Shown here piece by piece: positions 1-8,022 of a stretch of DNA of 21,568 nt. Location: assembly GCA_964539785.1 (NCBI GenBank), contig CAZIJQ010000043.1, forward strand, positions 1-21,568, read 5' to 3'. Origin of the DNA: JABMPO01 sp964539785. GTDB lineage: Bacteria > Fidelibacterota > Marinisomatia > Marinisomatales > TCS56. Positions within the stretch are counted from its first letter, which is position 1. Each line of letters begins with the position of its first letter. Below the pieces are notes generated by a model. It did no database searches. It was not told where the DNA came from and saw nothing but the letters and a program-made list of their open reading frames with translations. A program made the translations under genes and the position numbers.

Positions 1-108
1 TATGTTGCTTTGTCAACCACCCGAACTTAAGGGAATTTGTTTTATAGATTAGGCTGATGTAACTACGAAAGTATTGGAAACAATCGCGGGAAGGCTATTT
101 ACAATTTC

Positions 109-1512
109 CTAAACCGCCTCGAACTTAGCAGTAAAATGACGCAGAAACGGCGGCTGTTCAGTTATCCGGTAGCCGGGGATTTTATCCTTTTTATCAAATA
201 CTTCTTTTGCTACTTCCAGCACATAGTCAACATGGCTTTGGGTGTGGGTACGGCGCGGCAGGGCCAGGCGTACCAATTCCATGGCGCCAGGTAATTCTTT
301 GCTTGTTTTATGGTCGATTTTTCCAAACATAACCGATCCGATTTCTACCGTGCGAATACCGCCGGCCCGGTAAAGCTCAATCGACAGCGCCTGCCCTGGA
401 TACTGCAAGGGCGGAATATGGGGCAACAAAGCTTTGGCGTCGATATAAATGGCGTGGCCACCGGGCGGTTGAACAATCGGATAACCCAACCGGGTCAGGC
501 CCTCACCCAGGTATTTAGCCTCTGAAATGCGATAGAGTAAATAGTCTTCGTTCAATACTTCGTTCAGCCCCACAGCGATAGCCTCCAGGTCGCGGCCGGC
601 CAATCCACCATAGGTGGGAAATCCTTCAGTCAGAATCAATAAATCTTTTTCCTGCTGTGCGAGATCACCTTCATTGGTACAGAGAAATCCGCCGATATTA
701 ACCATGCCGTCTTTCTTGGCGCTCATGGTACAACCATCGCCATAGCTGAACATTTCCTGCACAATTTCCCGTACAGATTTTTTCCCATATCCTTGCTCGC
801 GCAATTTTATAAAGAAGGCGTTTTCGGCGAAACGACAGGCATCAAAATACAGCGGAATTCCGTACTTGTTCAGCAGGGTGCGAGTAGCTTTGATATTTGC
901 CATGGAGACCGGTTGGCCACCACCTGAATTATTTGTAATTGTCAGCATGCACAGGGGTATTTTTTCTGCTCCCACCCGCTTGATCAACACCTCCAGCTTA
1001 TCCAAATCCATATTGCCTTTGAAGGGGTGTGTGCTGGCAGGATCGCGCCCCTCATCGATAACGAGATCGAGAGCCTGAGCGCCACGGAATTCCACATTTG
1101 CACGAGTGGTATCAAAGTGGGTGTTGTTGGGAACGATATCACCTTCCTGGCACATTACCGAAAACAGGATTCGCTCTGCCGCCCGCCCCTGGTGGGTGGG
1201 AATCACATGGGTGAAACCAAATATTTCTTTGACCGCCGCCTCAAAGCGCTGGTAACTAACGCTGCCGGCATAGGATTCGTCGCCACGCATGATGGCCGCC
1301 CACTGTTCCGAACTCATGGCGCCGGTACCGCTATCGGTAAGCAGGTCGATCAACACGTTCTGGGCTTCAATCTTGAATAAATTATAATGTGCTGTTTTTA
1401 AATATTTTTCCCGCTCGGCCACAGAAGTCATTCGAATCGGCTGGACAGATTTTATGATAAACGGTTCGATTACAGTGCGAAAACGTGGTTTTTCCGGCAT
1501 GATTTGGCCCAT
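109..1512 (-). CDS. tnaA: Tryptophanase (PLP-dependent beta-eliminating lyase)
   Basis: The 467-residue protein matches the tryptophanase/tyrosine phenol-lyase family over its whole length. Visible landmarks are the IDLLTDSGTGAMS block (55-67), the THQGRAAE phosphate-binding segment (106-113), GGQPVSMAN (198-206), the cofactor-binding D224 and R227, and SAKKD, in which K267 is the Schiff-base lysine. The residues that separate the two activities favour tryptophanase: D134 (Thr in tyrosine phenol-lyase), I391 in VEIGS (Arg in the phenol-lyase) and H459 in LRHFTAK (Phe in the phenol-lyase). The expected reaction is cytoplasmic cleavage of L-tryptophan to indole, pyruvate and ammonia. The gene is probably monocistronic, because a terminator lies between it and the upstream motor operon. 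The start is ambiguous: AGAGG sits only 2 bases before this ATG and 14 bases before the next ATG (codon 5, at 1500). No TnaC-type leader peptide is visible. Confidence 0.93.
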   Translation of the reverse strand: MGQIMPEKPRFRTVIEPFIIKSVQPIRMTSVAEREKYLKTAHYNLFKIEAQNVLIDLLTDSGTGAMSSEQWAAIMRGDESYAGSVSYQRFEAAVKEIFGFTHVIPTHQGRAAERILFSVMCQEGDIVPNNTHFDTTRANVEFRGAQALDLVIDEGRDPASTHPFKGNMDLDKLEVLIKRVGAEKIPLCMLTITNNSGGGQPVSMANIKATRTLLNKYGIPLYFDACRFAENAFFIKLREQGYGKKSVREIVQEMFSYGDGCTMSAKKDGMVNIGGFLCTNEGDLAQQEKDLLILTEGFPTYGGLAGRDLEAIAVGLNEVLNEDYLLYRISEAKYLGEGLTRLGYPIVQPPGGHAIYIDAKALLPHIPPLQYPGQALSIELYRAGGIRTVEIGSVMFGKIDHKTSKELPGAMELVRLALPRRTHTQSHVDYVLEVAKEVFDKKDKIPGYRITEQPPFLRHFTAKFEAV

Positions 1513-1616
1513 ATCCTCTTATTTGATTGGACTGCAAATTAACCTTGCTCAACACCGGATGAAATCATTTGCTTTTTACTCTTTCAAAACCGAAAAAAGC
1601 GCAATGGATATCAACA

Positions 1617-1647
1617 AAAAAGGCTGCCATCTGCGGGCAGCCTTTTT
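1617..1647 (-). terminator. Intrinsic terminator after the motor operon
   Basis: GGCTGCC (1622-1628) pairs with GGCAGCC (1636-1642) around a 7-base loop. The stem is extended by an A run (1616-1621) facing a T run (1643-1647). Read on the minus strand it ends in a T tract, 21 bases beyond the stop codon of the FliG-like gene, so it should end the motor operon and insulate tnaA. The A/T flanks could make it work in both directions, although nothing upstream on the plus strand obviously needs it. Confidence 0.85.
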
Positions 1648-1668
1648 ATAAAGAAATAAAATTAAGCT

Positions 1669-2598
1669 TTATTCGATCATCTCACCACCGCCGATCAGGT
1701 CAGCCAGTTTAAAAGTTCCGTCTTTTTCCATTTCCCGGGCAACCTGTACAATACTTTTCCGGGCTTTGTCGATTTCACGCTTGGCCACCACGCCTTCTAC
1801 CGGTTCATACATAGCCTGTTTTTTCTGGGGCAGGTTTTCAAGCACGTGATTAACCGTATCTTCATCCATACCCTTCATAGCCATGGCGATAGTGTCCAGT
1901 TCTACTGAATTCATTAAGTCGCGCAGTAGTCCATCGGTGAAAAATTCGAATATATTTTCAAAAGTAAGGTGGTATTTTTTGACTTCTTTGGCAAGCTCCG
2001 GGTTTTCCAGTGAGATCGCTTCGAGATATTTGCGTTCTTCTTCCGGATCCATATCACCCAGAATGGCAGCGATGTCTTGCCCTCCGCCACGGGAAAAATT
2101 GATTGTCCGGGGCAGGAAATGCGATTTATCTTCTAAATCATGGGCAACGTCTACCACGCCTTCCAGGGGAACGTCGTTTAAGTCACCGATTTCAATCAGT
2201 ACTCGACCCTTGGTTTCGGCATCCACTCGATCAAGTACCATCATCCGTCGCTCCTGCGGTAATTGAGCCATAGCTATGGCAATCACCCTGGGTTGCTCGG
2301 AAACCAACAACGCCACGACTTGCTCGTCGGTTAGATGTTCCATGAATGCAAACGGCTTTCTGGGCTCGTCACCTGATTCATTGAATTTGTCACTAATGAA
2401 ACTGAAATAGAATTCTTCTATTGTCCGCTTTTTGACTTTAAAAGATATTGAACCCAACTCTCTGATCGTGGAACGCACTTTGCGCAAATCAGTCTGGGTT
2501 AATCCTTTTATCAGAGTCATTGCCAGGCTTTCACCCAGGACTGCAAAAAGAATGGCCACTTTTTGTAAGCCGGACAGGCGGTTATAATCTGTGATCAT
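1669..2598 (-). CDS. fliG: FliG-like rotor/switch protein
   Basis: The 309-residue protein aligns with FliG from end to end, which is close to the family's usual length (about 330). The N-terminal FliG domain carries LSGLQKVAILFAVLGE (8-23). In the middle domain EQPR (101-104) stands where EHPQ is usual. The C-terminal domain contains GGGQDIAAIL (171-180), AMKG (240-243) and the final helix KSIVQVAREMEKDG. FliG is the cytoplasmic ring that binds the FliF tail and receives torque from MotA. The torque helix is altered: K259 takes the place of E. coli R281, and the Asp288-Asp289 pair is replaced by E-P-V-E (265-268). An AGGAT ribosome site lies about 6 bases before the start, 12 bases after the preceding stop. 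It is the last gene of the operon, and no FliM or FliN follows. FliG homology is clear; flagellar function is doubtful. Confidence 0.9.
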   Translation of the reverse strand: MITDYNRLSGLQKVAILFAVLGESLAMTLIKGLTQTDLRKVRSTIRELGSISFKVKKRTIEEFYFSFISDKFNESGDEPRKPFAFMEHLTDEQVVALLVSEQPRVIAIAMAQLPQERRMMVLDRVDAETKGRVLIEIGDLNDVPLEGVVDVAHDLEDKSHFLPRTINFSRGGGQDIAAILGDMDPEEERKYLEAISLENPELAKEVKKYHLTFENIFEFFTDGLLRDLMNSVELDTIAMAMKGMDEDTVNHVLENLPQKKQAMYEPVEGVVAKREIDKARKSIVQVAREMEKDGTFKLADLIGGGEMIE

Positions 2599-2610
2599 AT
2601 TAAGATCCTG

Positions 2611-4173
2611 TTATTTTTTCTTTTTCTTGCCTTTTGCTTCTTCCGGTTCGGCCGGAGCTTCTTCAGGTTCAGCCGGGGCCGGTGGCGCTTCTTCCTGTAT
2701 CCATTCCCGCACAATCCGCGTCGCGGTTTCCGGTTGCCCTACGCTCATTGATACAACGGCTTTGCGCATATCGTTTATTTCACTCTGCACTACACCGGGG
2801 TCATCAGCGACCGGTATTGGTGGTGCAACTGGAGCCACCGGTTGGGGTGGTGGTGCGACCACCGGAGCTGGTTCTGGTTGGCTCGGTTCCTGGGTAACTA
2901 TTTCCTTCTTAGGCGCTCGTTTTTTTTTCCGGGGTCGGGGTGGTGGCATCATCCACGGTGGTGGTGGTGCGTAGCGCGGCTTGTTCCGGCTATTCATTAC
3001 CAAAACCGACACCAGTGCGATAACAGCCAGTAGTGTGAGTAATCCCATCAAATACAGGGGCAAGTTGCTGATCCCACCTTGGATTTTATCGAGTTCGGCC
3101 TGGACACTTTCGAGGCTGGTTATTTTCTCAGAGATTTGCGCATCTAATACTGATCGTTCACCCTCAGCCAAATCAACCCGGGCCTGGGCCGCCAGAGCTT
3201 CTGTATCAGACATGCTGGCAACAGTCAGTTGATTCCTTAAGTCAAGGATTTCCTGATTCAACTGCAGTAACCGCAAGGAATCCCGCTGCAATATATCTTC
3301 TTTCTCTTGTTCAAATGCACGATTACGAGCCGCCATTTCAATTTTTGTCAATTCGGACTGGAAATACGTCTTGTCCTTATCCCTGCGCTGGGTTTCTTCC
3401 TGTTTATAGGCTTCTAATTCTTGCCGCCAGTCTCTTTCGGCTGTTGCTGTTTCTACCTCGCGCTGCTGCTCCATTGCATCCACCTTGTCAGCTATACTTT
3501 TCAAGAGGATGGCTTCGGCGGAGCGCTGATCCCGGCGTTCTTTAAATGTGGCAGTCATGATACTCAGCTCATCACCCCGAGCACGATTATAGCGCGCTGC
3601 AACCATAATAATCTGACGGATGTTTTCGATTAATTCGGGGGCAGCACCTTCCTGTAATATCAGGCTGATATCCATTTTTCGAATATTGGCAACCGACAAT
3701 CGCTTATCGGTAACAACCCGCGATAAAATTTTATCGCCGTTAGTTGTGGCTGCCGCAGGCTCTGCTGGCACATCAGATTCTGTTGCTGTAACGTCTTGCG
3801 AGCCGCTCATCTCAAATTCAAACCCCGGAATTGGTAGATAATCACTGGACCCGCTACCTGATTCCATTTGTGTGGCGCTTTCATCAATTGAACGCGATAA
3901 ATCAGTTAATTGATCTCCCATAGATCGATCAGTGCCGGGAGCAACTGTAATTTGTTCCTGAACTTCGCTGGACAACTCCAGATCAATGCTCACATCAATG
4001 ACGTATTTCTGTTCATCAATGATTTTCGACAGTGCTTCGGTAATTTTCTTCCGAATATCGTTTTCCAGCATCAATTTCTGGGTTAGATAACTGGTTTCCT
4101 GCCCAAGTACCGGTTTACACAACAGGGCCACGGTCGCAAATATTAATAGTTTGCCTGACAACCGCATATTCAT
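2611..4173 (-). CDS. FliF-like protein: RBM3, coiled coil, membrane span, FliG-binding tail
   Basis: From the chosen start the protein has 520 residues. The reading frame opens further upstream at 4209, but AAAGGAG sits 5 bases before the ATG at 4173 and the signal peptide begins there. In order: signal peptide (1-24); a region like the FliF RBM3 ring-building domain (about 35-212), ending in RGDELSIMTATF, which parallels RGDTLNVVNSPF in Salmonella FliF; a charged coiled coil (about 214-365); one membrane span (372-393); a Pro- and Lys/Arg-rich cytoplasmic stretch (398-458); and SVGQPETATRIVREWIQEE (477-495), which parallels the FliG-binding tail DPRVVALVIRQWMSND of Salmonella FliF. The protein ends in an acidic and lysine-rich low-complexity tail. 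RBM1, RBM2 and the first membrane span of FliF are missing, and the coiled coil is extra. I infer a periplasmic ring or stalk anchored in the inner membrane that holds FliG. Confidence 0.82.
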   Translation of the reverse strand: MNMRLSGKLLIFATVALLCKPVLGQETSYLTQKLMLENDIRKKITEALSKIIDEQKYVIDVSIDLELSSEVQEQITVAPGTDRSMGDQLTDLSRSIDESATQMESGSGSSDYLPIPGFEFEMSGSQDVTATESDVPAEPAAATTNGDKILSRVVTDKRLSVANIRKMDISLILQEGAAPELIENIRQIIMVAARYNRARGDELSIMTATFKERRDQRSAEAILLKSIADKVDAMEQQREVETATAERDWRQELEAYKQEETQRRDKDKTYFQSELTKIEMAARNRAFEQEKEDILQRDSLRLLQLNQEILDLRNQLTVASMSDTEALAAQARVDLAEGERSVLDAQISEKITSLESVQAELDKIQGGISNLPLYLMGLLTLLAVIALVSVLVMNSRNKPRYAPPPPWMMPPPRPRKKKRAPKKEIVTQEPSQPEPAPVVAPPPQPVAPVAPPIPVADDPGVVQSEINDMRKAVVSMSVGQPETATRIVREWIQEEAPPAPAEPEEAPAEPEEAKGKKKKK

Positions 4174-4205
4174 ACTAACTCCTTTTGTGAACAACATTGC
4201 TGCGT

Positions 4206-4937
4206 TCATTTTGCCTTAAACGTGATTTCCACACGCCGGTTCTTCGCCTTGGCAATTTCATCCCGATTGTAGCGGGGTATCATATTTCTGGTTAACACAC
4301 GATCGGTTGGACGATCCCGTGGTAAAAACTCGGCTAAACCGACAGCCTCAAGACGGGTTGGATCTACTCCGATCTTAATTAATTGTCGCACGACACCCGC
4401 GGCACGTGCGGCAGATAATTCCCAGTTGCTGGGATACTTCTCCTGAAATTTTTCCGGCAACTGATCGCTGTCAGTATGTCCTTCAATCGCAATACGAAAT
4501 TTATTTTTCGGATTGTTTATCGTTGGCAATATTTTTTCAAGCACTCTGATAATTCCCGGTTGCAAATCGGCGGACCCGGAGCTGAAACTGATATCTGAGG
4601 AGATACCGATGGTCACACCTTTGGGGCTGGTGCTGATCTCCACATCTTTTTGCAGCTCTTTATTTTCTTTCATCATGGCGTTCACAGCAGCCTTAACATC
4701 AGCCAGATTCATGGCTTTTCCCTTTTTGGTCTGCTTGCCAACCTTTTTACCCATTGAATCAGCCATTTCCTGCAATTTCACCGGATCAATCGTGGAGATC
4801 GCTGCCAGCAAAACAAAAAATGCTAACAACAAAGTCATCATATCCGCGAAAGTGCCGTACCATCCCGGGAGACCTTCTTCGATTGAAGCTGCACCTTTGG
4901 CTTTGTATTTTTTTATCTCTTTGGCGGTGGCAGCCAT
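4206..4937 (-). CDS. motB: MotB-type stator subunit with OmpA-like domain
   Basis: The 243-residue protein has MotB architecture: a short cytoplasmic N-terminus, one membrane helix (about 27-48) and a periplasmic OmpA-like peptidoglycan-binding domain (about 108-242). The proton- or sodium-carrying aspartate is D32 in TFADMMTLLLAFF, the same position as in E. coli MotB. The OmpA-like domain shows EGHTDSD (152-158), NWELSAARA (171-179) and NRRVEITF (233-240). The glycan-binding domain excludes TolR and ExbD. It lies 6 bases after motA, so the two should be made together as an A5B2 stator. Its frame overlaps the upstream end of the next reading frame, but the likely FliF-like start is 32 bases further on. 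Confidence 0.94.
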   Translation of the reverse strand: MAATAKEIKKYKAKGAASIEEGLPGWYGTFADMMTLLLAFFVLLAAISTIDPVKLQEMADSMGKKVGKQTKKGKAMNLADVKAAVNAMMKENKELQKDVEISTSPKGVTIGISSDISFSSGSADLQPGIIRVLEKILPTINNPKNKFRIAIEGHTDSDQLPEKFQEKYPSNWELSAARAAGVVRQLIKIGVDPTRLEAVGLAEFLPRDRPTDRVLTRNMIPRYNRDEIAKAKNRRVEITFKAK

Positions 4938-4943
4938 GCTAAA

Positions 4944-5729
4944 CTATTCCCGTTTCCATTCCTTGGGTGGTATGTAAGAATTTAGTTTTTCACGAACGAT
5001 CAGTGGGTGCTTACGCTGATGAATCAGGCGGGTAGCCTCAATCAATAAAGACTGTAGAGAGCTGGTGTGAACAATGCGCTGATTAAATTTCGCTGCCATT
5101 GGCAGGAAAAAAAGATTCGCAAAAACCGATCCGTAAAAAGTGGTGATCAGTGCTGCCGACATACCAGCACCCAGAGCGTCGGTGCCGCCACCTTCGTCGC
5201 CGCCAAAACCAGCCAGCATTATTACCAGACCAATCAACGTACCAATCATACCCCAAGCTGGTGCCATGGTACCCATCGTTTTCAGTAAATCGGCCTGACT
5301 TTTTTCCCTGATTTCACGGTAGTCGATTCTGGTTTCCAGAATTTCGGTTAATTCATCCAATGAGTAGCCATCGACAACCATTTGTATTCCATCCCGGAAA
5401 AAAGGATTTTTAATCGAGCCTATGCCCGCTTCCAATTCCTTGGGACCTTTCCGTCCAATTTCAGCAATTCGGATAGCTTCATCGACAAATGGGCTAAGTC
5501 GAATTACACCACCCCTGAATACGACGCTAATAGCACCAAACAATTTTGCCAAATCCGGCATTGGGAAAGCAACCGATAGTGACGCTATCATACCTCCGAA
5601 AACAATCAGAAAACTTGAAAAGGAAAGAAAGCCCATCATATTTGCACCGGCAGCGGTAGCGGCTACGTAAATTCCGCCAAAAATTGAACCTGCTCCGACA
5701 ATGATACCAATAATTGTTGCAATGTCCAT
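4944..5729 (-). CDS. motA: MotA-type stator subunit
   Basis: The 261-residue protein has four membrane helices (about 2-22, 34-55, 151-173 and 186-210) and the large cytoplasmic loop of MotA. The proline of the third helix (P157, in APAWGMIGTLIGLV) and that at the end of the fourth (P210, in FFLPMAAKF) match the conserved E. coli P173 and P222. In the loop, GRKGPKELE supplies R93 and E100, which correspond to the charges R90 and E98 that contact FliG in E. coli. An AGGG ribosome site overlaps the stop of the upstream gene and lies 6 bases before the start. The protein surrounds the MotB ion channel and should push on the FliG-like protein encoded in the same operon. Confidence 0.94.
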   Translation of the reverse strand: MDIATIIGIIVGAGSIFGGIYVAATAAGANMMGFLSFSSFLIVFGGMIASLSVAFPMPDLAKLFGAISVVFRGGVIRLSPFVDEAIRIAEIGRKGPKELEAGIGSIKNPFFRDGIQMVVDGYSLDELTEILETRIDYREIREKSQADLLKTMGTMAPAWGMIGTLIGLVIMLAGFGGDEGGGTDALGAGMSAALITTFYGSVFANLFFLPMAAKFNQRIVHTSSLQSLLIEATRLIHQRKHPLIVREKLNSYIPPKEWKRE

Positions 5730-5737
5730 ACTAAACC

Positions 5738-7105
5738 CTATTCATCAATTATGCTGGTGGATTTTAATCTATTTTCATGCAATGCTTTTAAAATATTGCG
5801 AACATCTTCATATTCCGGATCCATTCGTAAGGCCAGATTCCAGTTGATGGTCGCCCGCTGAACATCGCCCAACTTGTAATATATCGAGCCCCGGCGGGCA
5901 TAAGCCAGAGCCAGATTGGGATTCAACTCCAGCGCTAATTCGACTTCCTGCAGTGCTGTCCGGTAATCACCGGCATAGAAATAGCGCAATGAGCGTGATA
6001 GGTGACGCATTGCTTCATTCATGTTCCGCTCAATCACGTTGTTGGTCAATTTCATTGAACTAAGAGAATCTTCCAGATGTAATGAGCGTTGTTCCATAGC
6101 TGAAAGTCTAACCATCAGGTTACGCATTTCATTCTGTACCAGGGACATAGAATCACGCAGAGTCATTACCGCCGCATCAGCCATTGCCAGAGTTGAATCG
6201 ACTTGTCCCGACAAGGATTCATACGGATCGGTTCCCGGCAAGATAATCTGATCCCCCACCATGGCCGGGCCGGTTGCGGAAATCGCAGTCTTTTCCCGTG
6301 CCCGCGGAACTGACATCTCCAAGCCAATCGTTAGTCCTGGGTGACCTGCCCAGTACCCTGTTTTCCAATCGGGTAGTTTTTCAATGTGGGTGAACCCTAG
6401 GCTCAGGCGATAATCCGAGGTAAGGGGGATGCGGAGTCCCACATTGATACCTGTTCCGTCAAATTCACCCACAAGATCCAGACCTCCCCATTTACCAAGA
6501 TAGGGAGTGTTTAATAAAAATCCGGCAAATACACCGGTTCGTGTACCGCTCACAGTATCGCTGGCAACCGTATCAATGGTAGCCAGGCCGCCGCTACCAA
6601 ATCCCATATAAGTGCTCATGTGATACGAACCGATTTCTTTATCGCTACTGATCACACCGAAAACAGACAATTGTTCGGGATCAAGCTGTAGCCCGCTGTC
6701 ATCACCAGCATTTTGAAAAATAATGTCCTGAATACCGGTGGTGATGGAAATGTCACCATAGGAATAGATTTTATACTGCATATGAAAACCAAATTCAACC
6801 GGAGCTGTAAACGGAACAGTGCCAATTGTTTCTAAGTCGGTGGTATCGGCCCCCTGAACGGAACTGAAACCGGCCAAAAAATTATTTCCTAACTCGGAGT
6901 AGAAATATACTCCTTTGGTCATGTTCAGATAAGAAAAGTTGTGGATTTCGGTACCGAATCCGGCAGTAAATAAATTTGGCGATCGCGACACCCGGCTGAA
7001 TGGTATCTTCATCATCGGTCCCGGTCTCGTGTAAGCTACCCTTGTGCCAGCCAGAGCAGTACTTAAAAAACTGAAAGACAATAGTATTATCAAAGCTTTT
7101 CTCAT
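5738..7105 (-). CDS. Outer-membrane beta-barrel protein with coiled coil and TPR repeats
   Basis: The 455-residue protein has a signal peptide (about 1-20). It is followed by alternating amphipathic strands rich in Gly and aromatic residues (about 45-265), including GGLDLVGEFDGTGINVGLRI (207-226), a pattern seen in YjbH-like and other outer-membrane barrels. A linker and a coiled coil follow (about 300-365), then at least two TPR-like repeats (about 367-440; YFYAGDYRTALQEVELALEL and YYKLGDVQRATINWNLALRM). The start overlaps the previous stop by 4 bases (ATGA). The layout suggests an outer-membrane anchor whose periplasmic coil and TPR reach inward toward the FliF-like coil and the MotB layer. 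No named family is recognised for the full protein, and the partner contacts are inferred from operon position only. Confidence 0.72.
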   Translation of the reverse strand: MRKALIILLSFSFLSTALAGTRVAYTRPGPMMKIPFSRVSRSPNLFTAGFGTEIHNFSYLNMTKGVYFYSELGNNFLAGFSSVQGADTTDLETIGTVPFTAPVEFGFHMQYKIYSYGDISITTGIQDIIFQNAGDDSGLQLDPEQLSVFGVISSDKEIGSYHMSTYMGFGSGGLATIDTVASDTVSGTRTGVFAGFLLNTPYLGKWGGLDLVGEFDGTGINVGLRIPLTSDYRLSLGFTHIEKLPDWKTGYWAGHPGLTIGLEMSVPRAREKTAISATGPAMVGDQIILPGTDPYESLSGQVDSTLAMADAAVMTLRDSMSLVQNEMRNLMVRLSAMEQRSLHLEDSLSSMKLTNNVIERNMNEAMRHLSRSLRYFYAGDYRTALQEVELALELNPNLALAYARRGSIYYKLGDVQRATINWNLALRMDPEYEDVRNILKALHENRLKSTSIIDE

Positions 7106-8022
7106 GGTACCATTTCCGCTTTTTTAAGCTCCATGCGGGCTAATTTTATGTACTCACTGCCCGGATATTTATCTACTAACTCGCCAAACGCAAACAAAGC
7201 CTGTTCTTCCTGACCTATTTTTCGATATAGTAATCCTTTTTGAATCAGGGCGTCATCGTGGCGATCCGTTTTCCCCAGTATCATAATTTCATCAAGGATA
7301 TTCAGAGCGGTATCGTAATGCGCAAGCCGCTGGTGGGAATCGGCTTGCCAATATAAAACATTGGCTTTGGTTCTCAGGCTAACATCGGTCATTACCAGTC
7401 GACTAAAATGTTCAAGGGCTGCTGCAAAATTTTCACGTTGGTAAGCAAAAACACCTGCCATATATTCGGTTTGATCGAAACGAACGACTTTTTTTTCGGG
7501 AACAACAGTAACAGGCCGCTCCATTGGTTTTTGTTCCGCTGATACCGGTACCAAATCATCCTGCTTTATTTCCGGTGCCTCAACAATGTTTTCAGTAACT
7601 GGTTGAGTGACAATTGGGGCGGGAGATCGACTCGAATTTCGCATTTCCGTTAATATTACCCGCAATTCCTCGTTTTCATGCTGCAAACGATTCATTTCAG
7701 CGTGAAACGAACTTTCGAGTGAAGCAATTCGAAGATTAATACGATCCAGGGTGCCCATCATCTCCTTGGATGTGGCCATATAAACAGACCCACTCTTAAC
7801 TTTATTAATTCTGAATTTTACTTCTTTGGAAGGCGATTCTATCAACCGTGAATATTGTTCCTTGCCTGTCACTGGTTCAATAACAATTCCCAGATCTAGA
7901 AAAAAAATATCCGAGATCATCGCTGGCGTTGTACTCTGTGCCCCCAGCAACGACAAGCAAAAAAGAAGCAGCATAACTCCGGCCAGCGGTCTTACTAAAC
8001 CCGTCGGCGGTGTCAATTGCAT
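7102..8022 (-). CDS. CpoB/YbgF-like periplasmic coiled-coil and TPR protein
   Basis: The 306-residue protein has a signal peptide (about 1-28, ending LLGAQS), a first segment of unclear fold (35-85), a coiled coil (about 88-126), a Pro-rich linker and a C-terminal TPR block (about 186-302; EYMAGVFAYQRENFAAALEHFSRLV and GQEEQALFAFGELVDKYPGS). This coil-plus-TPR design is that of CpoB/YbgF, the TolA-associated periplasmic protein. Here it sits with MotA/MotB and not with Tol-Pal. Its ATG shares one base with the stop of the previous gene (TAATG), and GGGAGGAA lies 8-9 bases before it, so translation is probably coupled. It may be an adaptor between the motor and the outer envelope. Confidence 0.75.
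   Translation of the reverse strand: MQLTPPTGLVRPLAGVMLLLFCLSLLGAQSTTPAMISDIFFLDLGIVIEPVTGKEQYSRLIESPSKEVKFRINKVKSGSVYMATSKEMMGTLDRINLRIASLESSFHAEMNRLQHENEELRVILTEMRNSSRSPAPIVTQPVTENIVEAPEIKQDDLVPVSAEQKPMERPVTVVPEKKVVRFDQTEYMAGVFAYQRENFAAALEHFSRLVMTDVSLRTKANVLYWQADSHQRLAHYDTALNILDEIMILGKTDRHDDALIQKGLLYRKIGQEEQALFAFGELVDKYPGSEYIKLARMELKKAEMVP

Noticed and set aside
1513..1616. A TnaC-like regulatory leader peptide before tryptophanase
   Set aside because: The only short frame seen (about 9 codons, MISSGVEQG) has no tryptophan codon and no clear ribosome site.
2591..2974. Plus-strand frame rich in Ser, Gly and Ala opposite the FliF-like tail
   Set aside because: It mirrors the low-complexity Pro/Glu/Lys-coding tail on the other strand and shows no family features.
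4174..4209. Upstream 12 codons of the FliF-like frame, overlapping the motB stop as ATGA
   Set aside because: A strong AAAGGAG at proper distance and the start of the signal peptide favour the ATG at 4173.
4206..5729. MotA/MotB pair as TolQR/ExbBD or as Zorya ZorAB defence proteins
   Set aside because: MotB has an OmpA-like glycan-binding domain, unlike TolR/ExbD, and MotA has the long MotA loop. The pair has no ZorC/ZorD/ZorE-like genes nearby, and MotA is far shorter than ZorA.
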